Shown here: one piece after another, positions 14,079 to 22,027 of the stretch
Layout of the letters: the number at the start of each line of letters is the position of its first letter
How positions within the stretch are numbered: the first letter of the stretch is position 1
DNA from: JBGQDM01 sp041495845
GTDB taxonomy: Bacteria; Acidobacteriota; Terriglobia; Terriglobales; Acidobacteriaceae
Length of the DNA: 23,490 bases
Assembly: GCA_041495845.1 (NCBI GenBank)
Contig: JBGQDM010000046.1
Span: forward strand, 1-23,490
Direction of reading: 5' to 3'
Position numbers and translations under genes: made by a program
Notes under the pieces: generated by a model
Told to the model about the DNA's origin: nothing
Databases searched by the model: none
Seen by the model: only the letters and a program-made list of their open reading frames with translations

Positions 14079-15377
14079 CTAGCCGACGTCTTCACTCCAG
14101 TTTTCCATGACCTTTTTCAGATAGGCCATGAACTGGTCGGCAATGGCGCCGTCAATGAGGCGGTGATCGTAGCCGAGGGTGAGATGGACGACGCTGCGGA
14201 TGGCGATGGAGTCATTGCCGTTTTCGTCGGTGATGACGAGAGGCTGCTTGGCGATGCCGCCAATACCGAGAATGGCGGAGTTGGGCTGGTTGATGATGGG
14301 CAGCCCGAAGACGGCCCCAAACTGGCCAGGGTTGGTGATGGTGAAGGTGGAGCCTTCCACCTCGCTGGGGAGGAGTTTCTTGCTGCGGGCACGTTCGCCG
14401 AGGTCGGTGATGGCGCGCTGCAGGCCGAGAAAATTCTTCTCGTCGGCGTTTTTCAGTACAGGGACGATGAGGCCCCAGTCGAGTGCGACGGCAATGCCAA
14501 CGTTGACGTGACGGTGATAGCGGATGTTATCGCTTTCAAGCGAGGCATTGATGATGGGGTACTGCTGCAGCGCGATGATGGCTGAGCGGACGAAGAACGG
14601 CATGAAGGTGAGGCGCGCGCCGTTGCGTTGCTCGAAGCCATTTTTCTGTTTATTGCGGATGCCGGCGATGCGTGTGAGGTCGACTTCGAACATGCAGTGG
14701 ACGTGCGCACTGGTGCGGCGGGACTCGATCATGCGCTGAGCGATGATGCGGCGCATGTTGGTGAGCGGGACGAGTTCGCCGGGGATGGCGGCAGGAGCGG
14801 GGGCGGCAACGGAAGCAGAACGGGACGGGGCAGCGGCGGATGCGGCGGGAACTCCGCGTTCGATGAAGTTGGTGATGTCCTGCTTGGTGATGCGGCCGCC
14901 GAGACCGGTGCCGGGAACCTGATTGAGGGCGACGTTATTTTCTTTGGCGATCTTGCGGACGAGGGGTGAAGAGCGGACACGATCGCCTTCGGTACCGTCC
15001 TCTTCGTCCTCTTCAGCCGCAGCAGCGACAGGGGCTGGAGCGGGCTTGGCCGGAGCAGCGGGAGCGGCAACAGCGGGCGCCGGTGCGGCTTTCACAGGAG
15101 CAGCAGCAGCCGGGGCGGGTTTGGCAGAGACCGCTTCCCCTTCGCCAGCGATCACGCCGACCACGGTGTTGATCTGCACCGTCGTGCCTTCGGCCACCTT
15201 GATTTCCTGCAGGACGCCCGTGGCGGGGGCGGGAATTTCCGCGTCTACCTTGTCGGTGGAGATTTCAAAGAGCGGTTCGTCGCGCTGAACTTTCTCGCCG
15301 GGCTTCTTCAGCCACTTGGTAATAGTGCCCTCAACAATGGATTCGCCCATCTGGGGCATGATGACGTCAGTAGCCAT
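14079..15377 (-). CDS. 2-oxoacid dehydrogenase E2, dihydrolipoamide acyltransferase
   Basis: A 432-residue E2 core subunit of a pyruvate, 2-oxoglutarate or branched-chain 2-oxoacid dehydrogenase complex. It carries one lipoyl domain (1-78) with lipoylated Lys43 in STDKVDAE. An Ala/Pro-rich swinging linker follows, then a peripheral subunit-binding domain (about 134-173, VRSSPLVRKIAKENNVALNQ and GTGLGGRITKQDI), a second linker, and the catalytic domain from about 200 to the end. Catalytic His405 and Asp409 lie in HRLIDG. It transfers the acyl group from lipoyl to CoA in the cytosol. GGAAGGA upstream is a strong ribosome site. It follows a cytochrome c gene by 88 bases; E1 beta is two genes upstream but E1 alpha and E3 are absent, so which complex it belongs to is not settled. 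Confidence 0.93.
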   Translation of the reverse strand: MATDVIMPQMGESIVEGTITKWLKKPGEKVQRDEPLFEISTDKVDAEIPAPATGVLQEIKVAEGTTVQINTVVGVIAGEGEAVSAKPAPAAAAPVKAAPAPAVAAPAAPAKPAPAPVAAAAEEDEEDGTEGDRVRSSPLVRKIAKENNVALNQVPGTGLGGRITKQDITNFIERGVPAASAAAPSRSASVAAPAPAAIPGELVPLTNMRRIIAQRMIESRRTSAHVHCMFEVDLTRIAGIRNKQKNGFEQRNGARLTFMPFFVRSAIIALQQYPIINASLESDNIRYHRHVNVGIAVALDWGLIVPVLKNADEKNFLGLQRAITDLGERARSKKLLPSEVEGSTFTITNPGQFGAVFGLPIINQPNSAILGIGGIAKQPLVITDENGNDSIAIRSVVHLTLGYDHRLIDGAIADQFMAYLKKVMENWSEDVG

Positions 15378-15429
15378 GGTGTCCTTCCACCCAAGAGCGG
15401 ATCAGGTCAAGGCTCCCGGGGAAACTTCC

Positions 15430-15435
15430 ATTATA
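15430..15435 (-). promoter_or_regulatory. Candidate -10 box for the E2 gene
   Basis: On the reverse strand the sequence is TATAAT, 53 bases before the E2 ATG. No convincing -35 is visible. It could give E2 its own transcript, independent of the cytochrome c gene. Confidence 0.35.
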
Positions 15436-15465
15436 TAAGGGGCGGAGTCTTCCGCGGACGGGTCG

Positions 15466-16032
15466 CTATTCGTGATGGCCGTGGTGCTCGCCCTGCTCGG
15501 GTGGGGTAGCTGGAATCTCAGTAGCGCCAATGGTGGTCTTCCACTTCTCCTGCACGGCGGGTGGGAGTTTCTCCAATCGGCTGAGGAAGGCAGTGACCTT
15601 CCACATTTCGTTCTCGGTGATCACACCCTTCCACGAGGGCATGCCCGTGTTACGGATGCCGTGCTGGATGTCGAAGAAAAGGTGCCATTCGGGGTCGTCG
15701 GGGGGACCGAGCAGGAGCTGCGGGGCGGGGGGATAGAAGTTGGCGCCGAAAGCGCTGGCCTTTTTGTCGAGGCCACCGTGGCACTGGGCACAGTTCATAA
15801 CGTAAACGGCCATGCCGTCGATGAGGTTGGCGTCAGTCGGGGGGAGCGGGTTGCTGAGTCGCGGGGCGTGGCGTTCCATGGAGGCGTCCATGGCGTTGTC
15901 GGCAAGCCAGGTCTCGAGGCGGCCAGGGGCTTGGTCGGCGTTGGTGCTGACCAAGCCAAGCATGGCGACGGCGAGGCCGACGAGTGCGAGCACAACAAGC
16001 GTGGCAATGATGCCGAAGATGAATTTTTTCAT
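15466..16032 (-). CDS. Membrane-anchored monohaem cytochrome c
   Basis: A 188-residue cytochrome c. Residues 6-28 form an uncleaved-looking signal anchor (FGIIATLVVLALVGLAVAML). One CXXCH haem site, C81-A-Q-C84-H85, follows DANLIDGMAVYVMNC, and Met131 in NTGMPSW is the probable axial ligand. The C-terminus ends in a His-rich tail (GEHHGHHE). It is an electron carrier on the periplasmic face. An AGGAG site lies just before the ATG. It is inserted between E1 beta (63-base gap) and E2 (88-base gap) on the same strand. There is no obvious biochemical link to the dehydrogenase, so it may be a chance neighbour or co-regulated respiratory component. The last residues could bind metal, but I see no further motif. 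Confidence 0.9.
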   Translation of the reverse strand: MKKFIFGIIATLVVLALVGLAVAMLGLVSTNADQAPGRLETWLADNAMDASMERHAPRLSNPLPPTDANLIDGMAVYVMNCAQCHGGLDKKASAFGANFYPPAPQLLLGPPDDPEWHLFFDIQHGIRNTGMPSWKGVITENEMWKVTAFLSRLEKLPPAVQEKWKTTIGATEIPATPPEQGEHHGHHE

Positions 16033-16095
16033 AGGCTCCTCGCGGGGAGTTCGCTGGAATCAGGAAGAGAGTTTAGCAGAGAGGCGCGCCGAGTT

Positions 16096-17070
16096 TCAGT
16101 ACTGCGCCAGCTTGCGCGCTTCGCGCACAATGTCGCTGGTCTTCGGCAGGAAAAATTCCTCCTGGGGCGGAGAGAAGGGCACGGGGGTGTCGAGCGCGGT
16201 GAGGCGGGTGATGGGGGCGTCGAGCGCATCGAAGGCGTCTTCCTGGATGAGGGCCGCGATTTCGCCGGCGAGCCCGCCGGTGCGGACGTCTTCGTGGACA
16301 ATGAGTGCGCGGCTGGTTTTGCGTACCGTGGCAGCAATGGCGGCGCGGTCGAGCGGTGCTACGGTGCGCAGGTCGAGCACTTCAAGTTCGATGCCTTCTT
16401 TGCTTAGGGTCTCAGCGGCTTCGAGCGCGGCATGCACCATGGCGGCGTAAGTGATCACACTGAGATGACGGCCTTCCCGTGCAATGCGGGCCTGGCCAAT
16501 GGGCACGATGTAATCTCCAGCAGGAACTTCATCTTTGATTCTGCGATAGAGATACTTGTGTTCGAAAAAAATGACGGGACTGTTGTCGCGAATGGAAGCT
16601 TTGATGAGTCCCTTGGCGTCGTAGGCAGTGGCGGGGCAGACGACTTTGAGGCCGGGCGTGTGCACGAACCACATTTCGGGGTTTTGCGAATGGAACGGGC
16701 CACCGTGCACATTGCCGCCGCTCGGCCCGCGGAGTACCAGCGGTGCGGGCGCTCCCCAGCGGTAGTGGGACTTGGCCACCATGTTGACGATCTGGTTGAA
16801 GGCGCAGCCGATGAAGTCCATGAATTGGAATTCAGCGACAGGCCGCAAACCGGTAAGCGCAGCACCGAAAGCAGCGCCTACAATGGCGGACTCAGCAATG
16901 GGCGTATCCAGCACGCGCTCGGGGCCGAAGCGGTCAATGAAACCGGCGGTGACTTTGAAAGCGCCGCCGTAGATGCCAATGTCTTCTCCGAGGCAGAACA
17001 CCGTGGGATCGCGTTCCATCTCTTCCCAGATTCCCTGGCGGATGGCTTCGAGGTAGGTGAGGATGGGCAT
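16096..17070 (-). CDS. 2-oxoacid dehydrogenase E1 component, beta subunit
   Basis: A 324-residue E1 beta subunit of a thiamine-diphosphate-dependent pyruvate/branched-chain 2-oxoacid dehydrogenase. It begins with the family-typical MPILTYLEAIRQGIWEEMER and has GEDIGIYGGAFKVT (28-41), TPIAE (56-60, Glu60 contacting ThDP), the FGAALTGLRPVAEFQFMDF motif, RGPSGGNVHGGPFHSQ and a transketolase C-terminal domain with VHEDVRTGG. The length fits the family (about 325). The reading frame is open to 17211, but the start at 17070 restores the normal N-terminus; its ribosome site is poor. The alpha subunit that should bind ThDP with it is not next to it and may be encoded elsewhere. The E2 gene lies two genes downstream. 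Confidence 0.93.
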   Translation of the reverse strand: MPILTYLEAIRQGIWEEMERDPTVFCLGEDIGIYGGAFKVTAGFIDRFGPERVLDTPIAESAIVGAAFGAALTGLRPVAEFQFMDFIGCAFNQIVNMVAKSHYRWGAPAPLVLRGPSGGNVHGGPFHSQNPEMWFVHTPGLKVVCPATAYDAKGLIKASIRDNSPVIFFEHKYLYRRIKDEVPAGDYIVPIGQARIAREGRHLSVITYAAMVHAALEAAETLSKEGIELEVLDLRTVAPLDRAAIAATVRKTSRALIVHEDVRTGGLAGEIAALIQEDAFDALDAPITRLTALDTPVPFSPPQEEFFLPKTSDIVREARKLAQY

Positions 17071-17182
17071 GGGCGGGTAAGAGATTAAGCTAAGCCCTGG
17101 TGCGGTGGGATGACAAGTGGGGAGGCGCGATTCAGTCGTTCCTTGGGGGAGTTGCGCGCGGTGCGGAGCTGGGCTCCGTCTA

Positions 17183-17202
17183 AACGGCCGAGGGCGGCCG
17201 TT
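17183..17202. repeat. Perfect 8-bp hairpin, AACGGCCG/CGGCCGTT
   Basis: The stem closes an AGGG loop. It shares GGGCGGCCGT with the palindrome at 13588-13603, which suggests a common short repeat. It lies between the NDUFA9-like gene and E1 beta; a terminator role is possible, but there is no T-run. Confidence 0.5.
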
Positions 17203-17226
17203 CCTCCGCAATCTTGCGAGTTTCGG

Positions 17227-18189
17227 TCACGGTGTTCCTTCCTCAGGCGACGATTCCTTCTTGGCGAAATGCCTCGCCACTTCCGACGCATAGTGCCGGC
17301 CGACGTGGTCGCGATTCTCCGCCAGCCAATCGGTCAGGCGCGTATTTCCCGTGGCTGGACCCTCGGGCGCGAGCAGGTTGGCCATCAGTCCGCGATATTC
17401 CTGCCAGGTGAGGACAACGTCGCGCACCAACCAGCCGGTCACCAGCGTGGACACATAGGCCAACGGCATGGGCAAATGCACCACCCGAGCAGAGCTACCT
17501 ACCTGCGCTGCGATGAGTCTTACTAACTCCTCGAAGCGGAATGTCTCCGGGCCCACGGCATCGAGGACGGTGTTAGTGCTCGCGCCTGCGGCATCCACGA
17601 GCACCTGCGCCATGTCCTCGACATAGATTGGACGAATGGAGTAGCGGCCGTTACCGGGGACGCCGAATACAGGGAAGCGCCGGACGAACCAGGCAATGTT
17701 GTTGATGAGGATGTCTTCGAGGCCGAAAATCACGGTGGGCCGCACAATGGTGTAGGAGAGACCAGAGTCCATGACAGCCTGCTCGAGTTGCGCTTTTCCC
17801 TGGTAATACGCGAGTGGGGAGTCGAGCGAGGGCTTGGCGATGCTGACGTGCACGATGCGCCGGACTCCGGCGTCCTGGGCGGCGCGGATCAGTGTGCGGG
17901 TGTTCTCGACGGCTGTGGCGAAGGTCGTCTGGCCGCGGGGGAAGCGGATCCAGTAAGTGTTGATGAGGGTGGAGGCGCCGCGCAGGGCTGCAATGAGTTT
18001 GTCAGGCCGGTCGAAGGTGTAGGGAAAGACCTGGACACTTTCCCCGAACGGATTGGGCCGCTCCGGATGGTAAGTCAGTGTGCGGACCTTGTATCCCCGG
18101 CTGAGTAGGAGTCGCGTGGCGTATTTCCCGGTATAGCTGAAGGCGCCGGTGATGACAACAGTGGCGGGCAGGGCGTTCGTTTCGGGCAT
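17227..18189 (-). CDS. NmrA/NDUFA9-like atypical SDR
   Basis: A 320-residue NAD(P)-binding protein of the atypical/extended SDR class. The nucleotide-binding motif is G15-A-F-S-Y-T-G21-K (TGAFSYTGKYATRLLL). A second element is Y128-x3-K132 in LAYYQGKAQLE, and the stretch SYTIVRPTVIFG, then RPIYVEDMAQ resembles NDUFA9-type proteins that bind NADPH beside respiratory complex I. No strong catalytic Ser pattern is seen, so a redox or structural role is possible. It is the first gene of the reverse-strand block and is divergent from hslV, with 127 bases between. No complex I gene is in the window. The C-terminal charged tail (KKESSPEEGTP) looks variable. Confidence 0.8.
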   Translation of the reverse strand: MPETNALPATVVITGAFSYTGKYATRLLLSRGYKVRTLTYHPERPNPFGESVQVFPYTFDRPDKLIAALRGASTLINTYWIRFPRGQTTFATAVENTRTLIRAAQDAGVRRIVHVSIAKPSLDSPLAYYQGKAQLEQAVMDSGLSYTIVRPTVIFGLEDILINNIAWFVRRFPVFGVPGNGRYSIRPIYVEDMAQVLVDAAGASTNTVLDAVGPETFRFEELVRLIAAQVGSSARVVHLPMPLAYVSTLVTGWLVRDVVLTWQEYRGLMANLLAPEGPATGNTRLTDWLAENRDHVGRHYASEVARHFAKKESSPEEGTP

Positions 18190-18296
18190 GGAAGCTCCGG
18201 CGGAACCAGGGTTTGTTGCATTCTACCTCCCGCCGGCGACGGAGACGACGCAGCTGTGGGCCCGGGTCACGTCCGGCCCCCGGCGTCGTCCGCAGG

Positions 18297-18302
18297 TATA
18301 AT
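18297..18302 (+). promoter_or_regulatory. Candidate -10 box (TATAAT) of hslV
   Basis: A perfect TATAAT lies 14 bases before the hslV ATG at 18317. A -35 at 17-base spacing is weak (TCACGT-like region). Transcription from about 18309 would leave an 8-nt leader to 18317, or 23 nt to the ATG at 18332. Confidence 0.5.
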
Positions 18303-18316
18303 CAGAAAACGTACTC

Positions 18317-18874
18317 ATGTTTGCGAAGACCATGCCTGCCAAACGTCTGATCCGCTCGACTACGGTGCTCTGTGTGCGCCGCGACTCCAAGGTGGTCATG
18401 GCCGGCGACGGCCAGGTCACGCTGGGCGAGGCCATCATCAAGCACACGGCGCGCAAGATCCGCCGCTTGTATCAGGAGAAAATTCTGGCCGGTTTTGCCG
18501 GCTCCACTGCCGATGCCTTCTCGCTCTTCAGTCGTTTTGAGACCAAGCTGGAGCAGTATCACGGCAACCTGAGCCGCGCTGCCGTGGAACTGGCCAAAGA
18601 CTGGCGCACCGACAAATATTTGCGGCATCTGGAAGCGCTGCTACTGGTGGCCGACGCAGGCACAACGTTTTTGCTGAGCGGGCAGGGCGACGTCATTGAG
18701 CCGGACGGCGGCATCGCAGCCATTGGTAGTGGGGGCCCGTTTGCCCAGGCCGCGGCGCAGGCGCTGGCCCAGCACACCACGCTCAGCGCGCGCGAAATCG
18801 CGGAGCAGGCAATGCAGATCGCGAGCAAGATGTGCATCTATACCAATGAGAACGTGACCATCGAAGAACTGTAG
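18317..18874 (+). CDS. hslV: ATP-dependent protease peptidase subunit HslV
   Basis: A 185-residue proteolytic subunit of the HslUV protease, a cytosolic dodecameric chamber with a Thr nucleophile. The maturation site is visible as RLIRS followed by TTVLCVRRD, so mature HslV begins at Thr15 (or Thr10 counting from the ATG at 18332), leaving a propeptide of 14 or 9 residues. Other marks are MAGDGQVT, KIRRLYQEKILAGFAGSTAD and GGIAAIGSGGPFAQAAA. Two in-frame ATGs (18317 and 18332) are possible; I keep the longer one, because neither has a strong ribosome site. hslU starts 50 bases after its stop, so the pair is an operon, and TATAAT lies directly upstream. HslUV degrades misfolded proteins and cell-division inhibitors. 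Confidence 0.95.
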   Translation: MFAKTMPAKRLIRSTTVLCVRRDSKVVMAGDGQVTLGEAIIKHTARKIRRLYQEKILAGFAGSTADAFSLFSRFETKLEQYHGNLSRAAVELAKDWRTDKYLRHLEALLLVADAGTTFLLSGQGDVIEPDGGIAAIGSGGPFAQAAAQALAQHTTLSAREIAEQAMQIASKMCIYTNENVTIEEL

Positions 18875-18924
18875 GGCGAGTTGTAGAGGGAGTTGCAGGG
18901 AGTTGTGAGGGCAGTCCTTTACTT

Positions 18925-20319
18925 ATGGCACTTTACTTACCGTCCACCGCAGAAGAAGAGCAGTTGTCGCTGGATGACCTGACGCCGCGCGAGATTGTGG
19001 CTGAGCTCGACAAGTATGTGGTCGGGCAGAACGCGGCCAAGCGCGCAGTGGCGATTGCGCTGCGCAATCGCATGCGCCGCCAGAAGCTCCCGCCCGAACT
19101 GGCGGAGGAAATCATTCCCAAGAACATCATCATGATCGGGCCCACGGGTGTGGGGAAGACGGAGATTGCGCGGCGGCTGGCCAAGCTGACGAACTCGCCG
19201 TTCCTGAAAGTGGAGGCATCGAAATTTACCGAGGTTGGCTATGTGGGGCGCGATGTCGAGTCGATTGTGCGCGACCTGGTAGAGCTGGCGATTGACATGG
19301 TGCGCGAGGAAAAGCTGGAAGACGTGGCCGACAAGGCGGAGATGAACGCCGAAGAGCGGCTGCTGGATCTGCTGCTGCCACCGACGGGGCCGAAAGTTGA
19401 GGGAACGCTCGGGGAGAACGCGTTGCCGGCGGAGTCCTATAGCCGGACGCGAGAGAAGCTGCGCCAACAATTGCGCGAAGGTAAGCTCGACGACCGGCTG
19501 GTGGAAATTGATGTGCGCGAGCGGTCGTTTCCGTCGTTTGAAATCATCTCCAGCCAGGGCGTGGAGGAGATGGATGTCAACATCAAAGACATGCTGCCGA
19601 ATCTCTTTGGGCAGCGCACCAAGAAGCGCAAAGTAAAAGTGAACGAAGCGCTGGAGTACCTGATCCAAGAAGAAGAGCAGCGACTGATTGACATGGAGCA
19701 GGTGACGCGCACGGCGATTGATCGGGTGGAGAACACCGGCATCGTGTTTCTGGATGAGATTGACAAGATTTCCGGGCGTGAAAGCGGGCACGGGCCGGAT
19801 GTTTCGCGGGAAGGCGTGCAGCGCGACATTCTGCCGATTGTGGAAGGCACGACGGTGAACACGCGCTACGGCATGGTGCGGACGGACCACGTGCTATTCA
19901 TCGCCGCGGGTGCGTTCCACGTATCCAAGCCGAGCGATCTGATTCCGGAGTTGCAAGGGCGGTTTCCGATCCGGGTGGAGCTGGACTCACTAACCATGGA
20001 CGACTTCATCCGGATTCTGACGGAACCAAAGTCGTCGCTGGTAAAACAGTACACGGCGCTGCTGGAGACCGAGGGCGTGAAGCTGGAGTTTGTGCCCGAG
20101 GCGCTGGAAGAAGTGGCGCGATTTGCGTTTCAGGTGAACGAGAACACGGAAAACATTGGGGCGCGGCGGCTGCATACGATCATGGAGCGGCTGCTGGATG
20201 AGATCAGCTTTACGGCGCCAGACAGAAAAGGCGAGCAGGTAACGATTGACGCGGCGTACGTGCAAAAGACGCTGGCGGACATTGTGAAAGACCAGGATTT
20301 GTCGAGATATATTCTCTAG
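18925..20319 (+). CDS. hslU: ATP-dependent protease ATPase subunit HslU
   Basis: A 464-residue AAA+ unfoldase that feeds HslV. The N-domain has LTPREIVAELDKYVVGQ, followed by Walker A GPTGVGKT (72-79). A variable I-domain (about 110-245) is slightly longer than in the 443-residue E. coli protein. Walker B IVFLDEID lies at about 272-279, and the C-terminal domain has an Arg-finger region (ELQGRFPIRVEL) and IGARRLHT. The last residues, DLSRYIL, match the C-terminal tail that HslU inserts into HslV to activate it, so the protein is complete. It follows hslV by 50 bases in the same operon. The frame is followed by the repeat-bearing gap at 20320-20556. Confidence 0.97.
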   Translation: MALYLPSTAEEEQLSLDDLTPREIVAELDKYVVGQNAAKRAVAIALRNRMRRQKLPPELAEEIIPKNIIMIGPTGVGKTEIARRLAKLTNSPFLKVEASKFTEVGYVGRDVESIVRDLVELAIDMVREEKLEDVADKAEMNAEERLLDLLLPPTGPKVEGTLGENALPAESYSRTREKLRQQLREGKLDDRLVEIDVRERSFPSFEIISSQGVEEMDVNIKDMLPNLFGQRTKKRKVKVNEALEYLIQEEEQRLIDMEQVTRTAIDRVENTGIVFLDEIDKISGRESGHGPDVSREGVQRDILPIVEGTTVNTRYGMVRTDHVLFIAAGAFHVSKPSDLIPELQGRFPIRVELDSLTMDDFIRILTEPKSSLVKQYTALLETEGVKLEFVPEALEEVARFAFQVNENTENIGARRLHTIMERLLDEISFTAPDRKGEQVTIDAAYVQKTLADIVKDQDLSRYIL

Positions 20320-20412
20320 CTGTCAGCTGCTAGCTTAAGGCGGGAACCGCGGAGGGCGCGGAGAGCGCAGAGAAAATCACAGGCCACGGATTTCACGGAT
20401 CGGGCGCGGATC
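20316..20412. repeat. Intergenic repeat cluster after hslU
   Basis: CTAGCTGTCAGCTGCTAGC (20316-20334, overlapping the hslU stop) belongs to a family of short AGC-words also seen at 23150-23176. A degenerate purine-rich CGCAGAG-type stretch (20344-20376) follows, then GGCCACGGATTTCACGGAT (20382-20400), which recurs exactly at 23256-23274. The rest of the gap to 20556 is pyrimidine-rich and shows no gene. Confidence 0.7.
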
Positions 20413-20556
20413 AGGGCTTCTAACTCTTCGCTTTCAGCCTAGCGTGCAACTTTCTCTTCTCGTTCGTTTCGTCCTCCCTGCCTTCCCTTCGCGAAGCACA
20501 CACACTTCTGCTACGCTTCACGGGTTCTCTTCAATCACAGCCAGAGGATCAAAACC

Positions 20557-21909
20557 ATGCGGACGATCGAACGGGCACGGTTGCAGTCGCTGATGGAGCG
20601 CGAACAGAAGAAGTATGTGGATGACCGTCCGAAGTCGAAGGCGCTGTTTGAGCGCGGGCGCAAGGCGCTGCTCGGTGGCGTACCCATGAACTGGATGGTG
20701 AAGTGGGCGGGGGCGTTTCCGCCGTTTGTGCGCGAGGCGCAAGGCGCGCATTTTGTGGATGTGGACGGGCACCGCTATGTGGATTTGTGCCTGGGTGACA
20801 CGGGGGCGATGACCGGGCACTCGCCGTTCGCAACCGTAAAGGCGGTGGAAGAGCAGTTGCGGCGCGGGATCACTCTGATGCTGCCATCGGAAGATGCGCT
20901 GCCGGTGGCGGAGGAGTTACAACGGCGGTTCGGGTTGCCTTACTGGCAATTCACATTGACGGCGACGGATGCGAACCGGTTTTCCATCCGGCTGGCGCGG
21001 CAGATCACGGGACGGCCGAAAATTCTGGTTTTCAACTGGTGCTACCACGGGTCGGTGGATGAGACGTTCATCACGCTGAAAGATGGAGTAGCGGGGCCGC
21101 GGCGCGGGAATATCGGGCCGCCGGTGAATCCGGTGGTGACCACTCGGGTGGTGGAGTTCAACGATGTGGCGGCGCTGGAACGCGAGCTGGCGCATGGCGA
21201 TGTGGCCTGCGTGCTGGCGGAGCCGGCAATGACGAACGTCGGGATTGTCCCGCCGGAGGCTGGGTTTCATACGGCGCTGCGTGAACTTACGCGGAAGCAC
21301 GGCACACTCCTTATTATTGACGAGACGCATACGATTTGCGCCGGGCCGGGCGGTTTTACGAAAGCTGAAGGCCTTGAGCCCGACATGCTGGTGTTTGGCA
21401 AGCCGATTGGCGGCGGCGTGCCGGGCGGGACCTACGGAATTTCGCAGACCGTGGCGGACCAGATTCTGGCGAAGCACAGCCTGGAAGATTGCGACACGGG
21501 AGGGGTCGGCGGGACATTGGCGGGGAATGCGCTGTCGCTGGCGGCGATGCGCGCTACGCTCGAGAAAGTACTGACGGCGCCGGCGTTTCCCCATATGTTC
21601 AAGATGGCGGAGCGCTGGACCGCGGGTGTGGAGAAGGCGATCAAGGACTTTGATTTGCCGTGGCATGTGACGCGGCTGGGGTGCCGGGCAGAGTATCTGT
21701 TTGCACCGCGCACACCGCGCAACGGGACGGAAGCGCACGACGCCATGGATTTCGAACTGGAGCGGTTCATGCATCTGTATGCCATGAATCGCGGAATCTT
21801 GCTGACACCGTTTCACAACATGGCGTTGATGTCGCCGCAAACGGGGGAGGATGACGTGGACCAGCACACGCGAGTGTTTCGCGAGGCGGTAAAGGATTTG
21901 GTAGCGTAG
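20557..21909 (+). CDS. PLP-dependent class III aminotransferase, GSA-aminomutase-like
   Basis: A 450-residue enzyme of aminotransferase class III (fold type I). PLP Lys282 lies in DMLVFGKPIGGGVPGG; the cofactor-binding Asp255 lies in LLIIDETHT. The nucleotide-independent substrate strand FVDVDGHRYVDLCLGDTGA (67-85) matches glutamate-1-semialdehyde aminomutase relatives. The usual SGTEAN PLP-phosphate loop is ATDAN here (136-140), with RFSIRLARQITGR following as in the family. N-terminal residues 1-50 form an extra helix. A true GSA aminomutase (hemL) is somewhat shorter (about 430), so it is more likely an aspartate/beta-amino-acid transaminase of the broader family. It transfers amino groups in the cytosol; the substrate is unknown. 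Its neighbours (hslU and an FN3 lipoprotein) give no pathway clue. Confidence 0.85.
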   Translation: MRTIERARLQSLMEREQKKYVDDRPKSKALFERGRKALLGGVPMNWMVKWAGAFPPFVREAQGAHFVDVDGHRYVDLCLGDTGAMTGHSPFATVKAVEEQLRRGITLMLPSEDALPVAEELQRRFGLPYWQFTLTATDANRFSIRLARQITGRPKILVFNWCYHGSVDETFITLKDGVAGPRRGNIGPPVNPVVTTRVVEFNDVAALERELAHGDVACVLAEPAMTNVGIVPPEAGFHTALRELTRKHGTLLIIDETHTICAGPGGFTKAEGLEPDMLVFGKPIGGGVPGGTYGISQTVADQILAKHSLEDCDTGGVGGTLAGNALSLAAMRATLEKVLTAPAFPHMFKMAERWTAGVEKAIKDFDLPWHVTRLGCRAEYLFAPRTPRNGTEAHDAMDFELERFMHLYAMNRGILLTPFHNMALMSPQTGEDDVDQHTRVFREAVKDLVA

Positions 21910-21956
21910 GCGAGTCTCACAGCTTATTGGCGTGACTCCGCGGGTGCTGGGGAAGT

Positions 21957-22021
21957 CAAAATCTTGGAACGCAGAGGACGCTGAGAACGACCGCTGAGAA
22001 CGCAGAGAACGCAGAGAACCT
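21957..22021. repeat. Dispersed repeat of the AACGCAGAG type, copy after the aminotransferase
   Basis: CGCAGAGGACGCTGAGAACG and two tandem AACGCAGAG words. It ends six bases before the FN3 lipoprotein ATG, so it may supply part of that gene's leader. Confidence 0.75.
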
Positions 22022-22027
22022 CACGGC

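Noticed and set aside
17085..17291. A 68-codon reverse frame between E1 beta and the NDUFA9-like gene
   Set aside because: Overlaps the end of the NDUFA9-like gene, contains the hairpin repeat, and has an Arg-rich product without motifs; it is not an E1 alpha remnant as far as I can see.
18937..19890. A 317-codon reverse frame opposite hslU
   Set aside because: hslU is unmistakable on the forward strand; the reverse product is His/Arg/Leu-rich noise.
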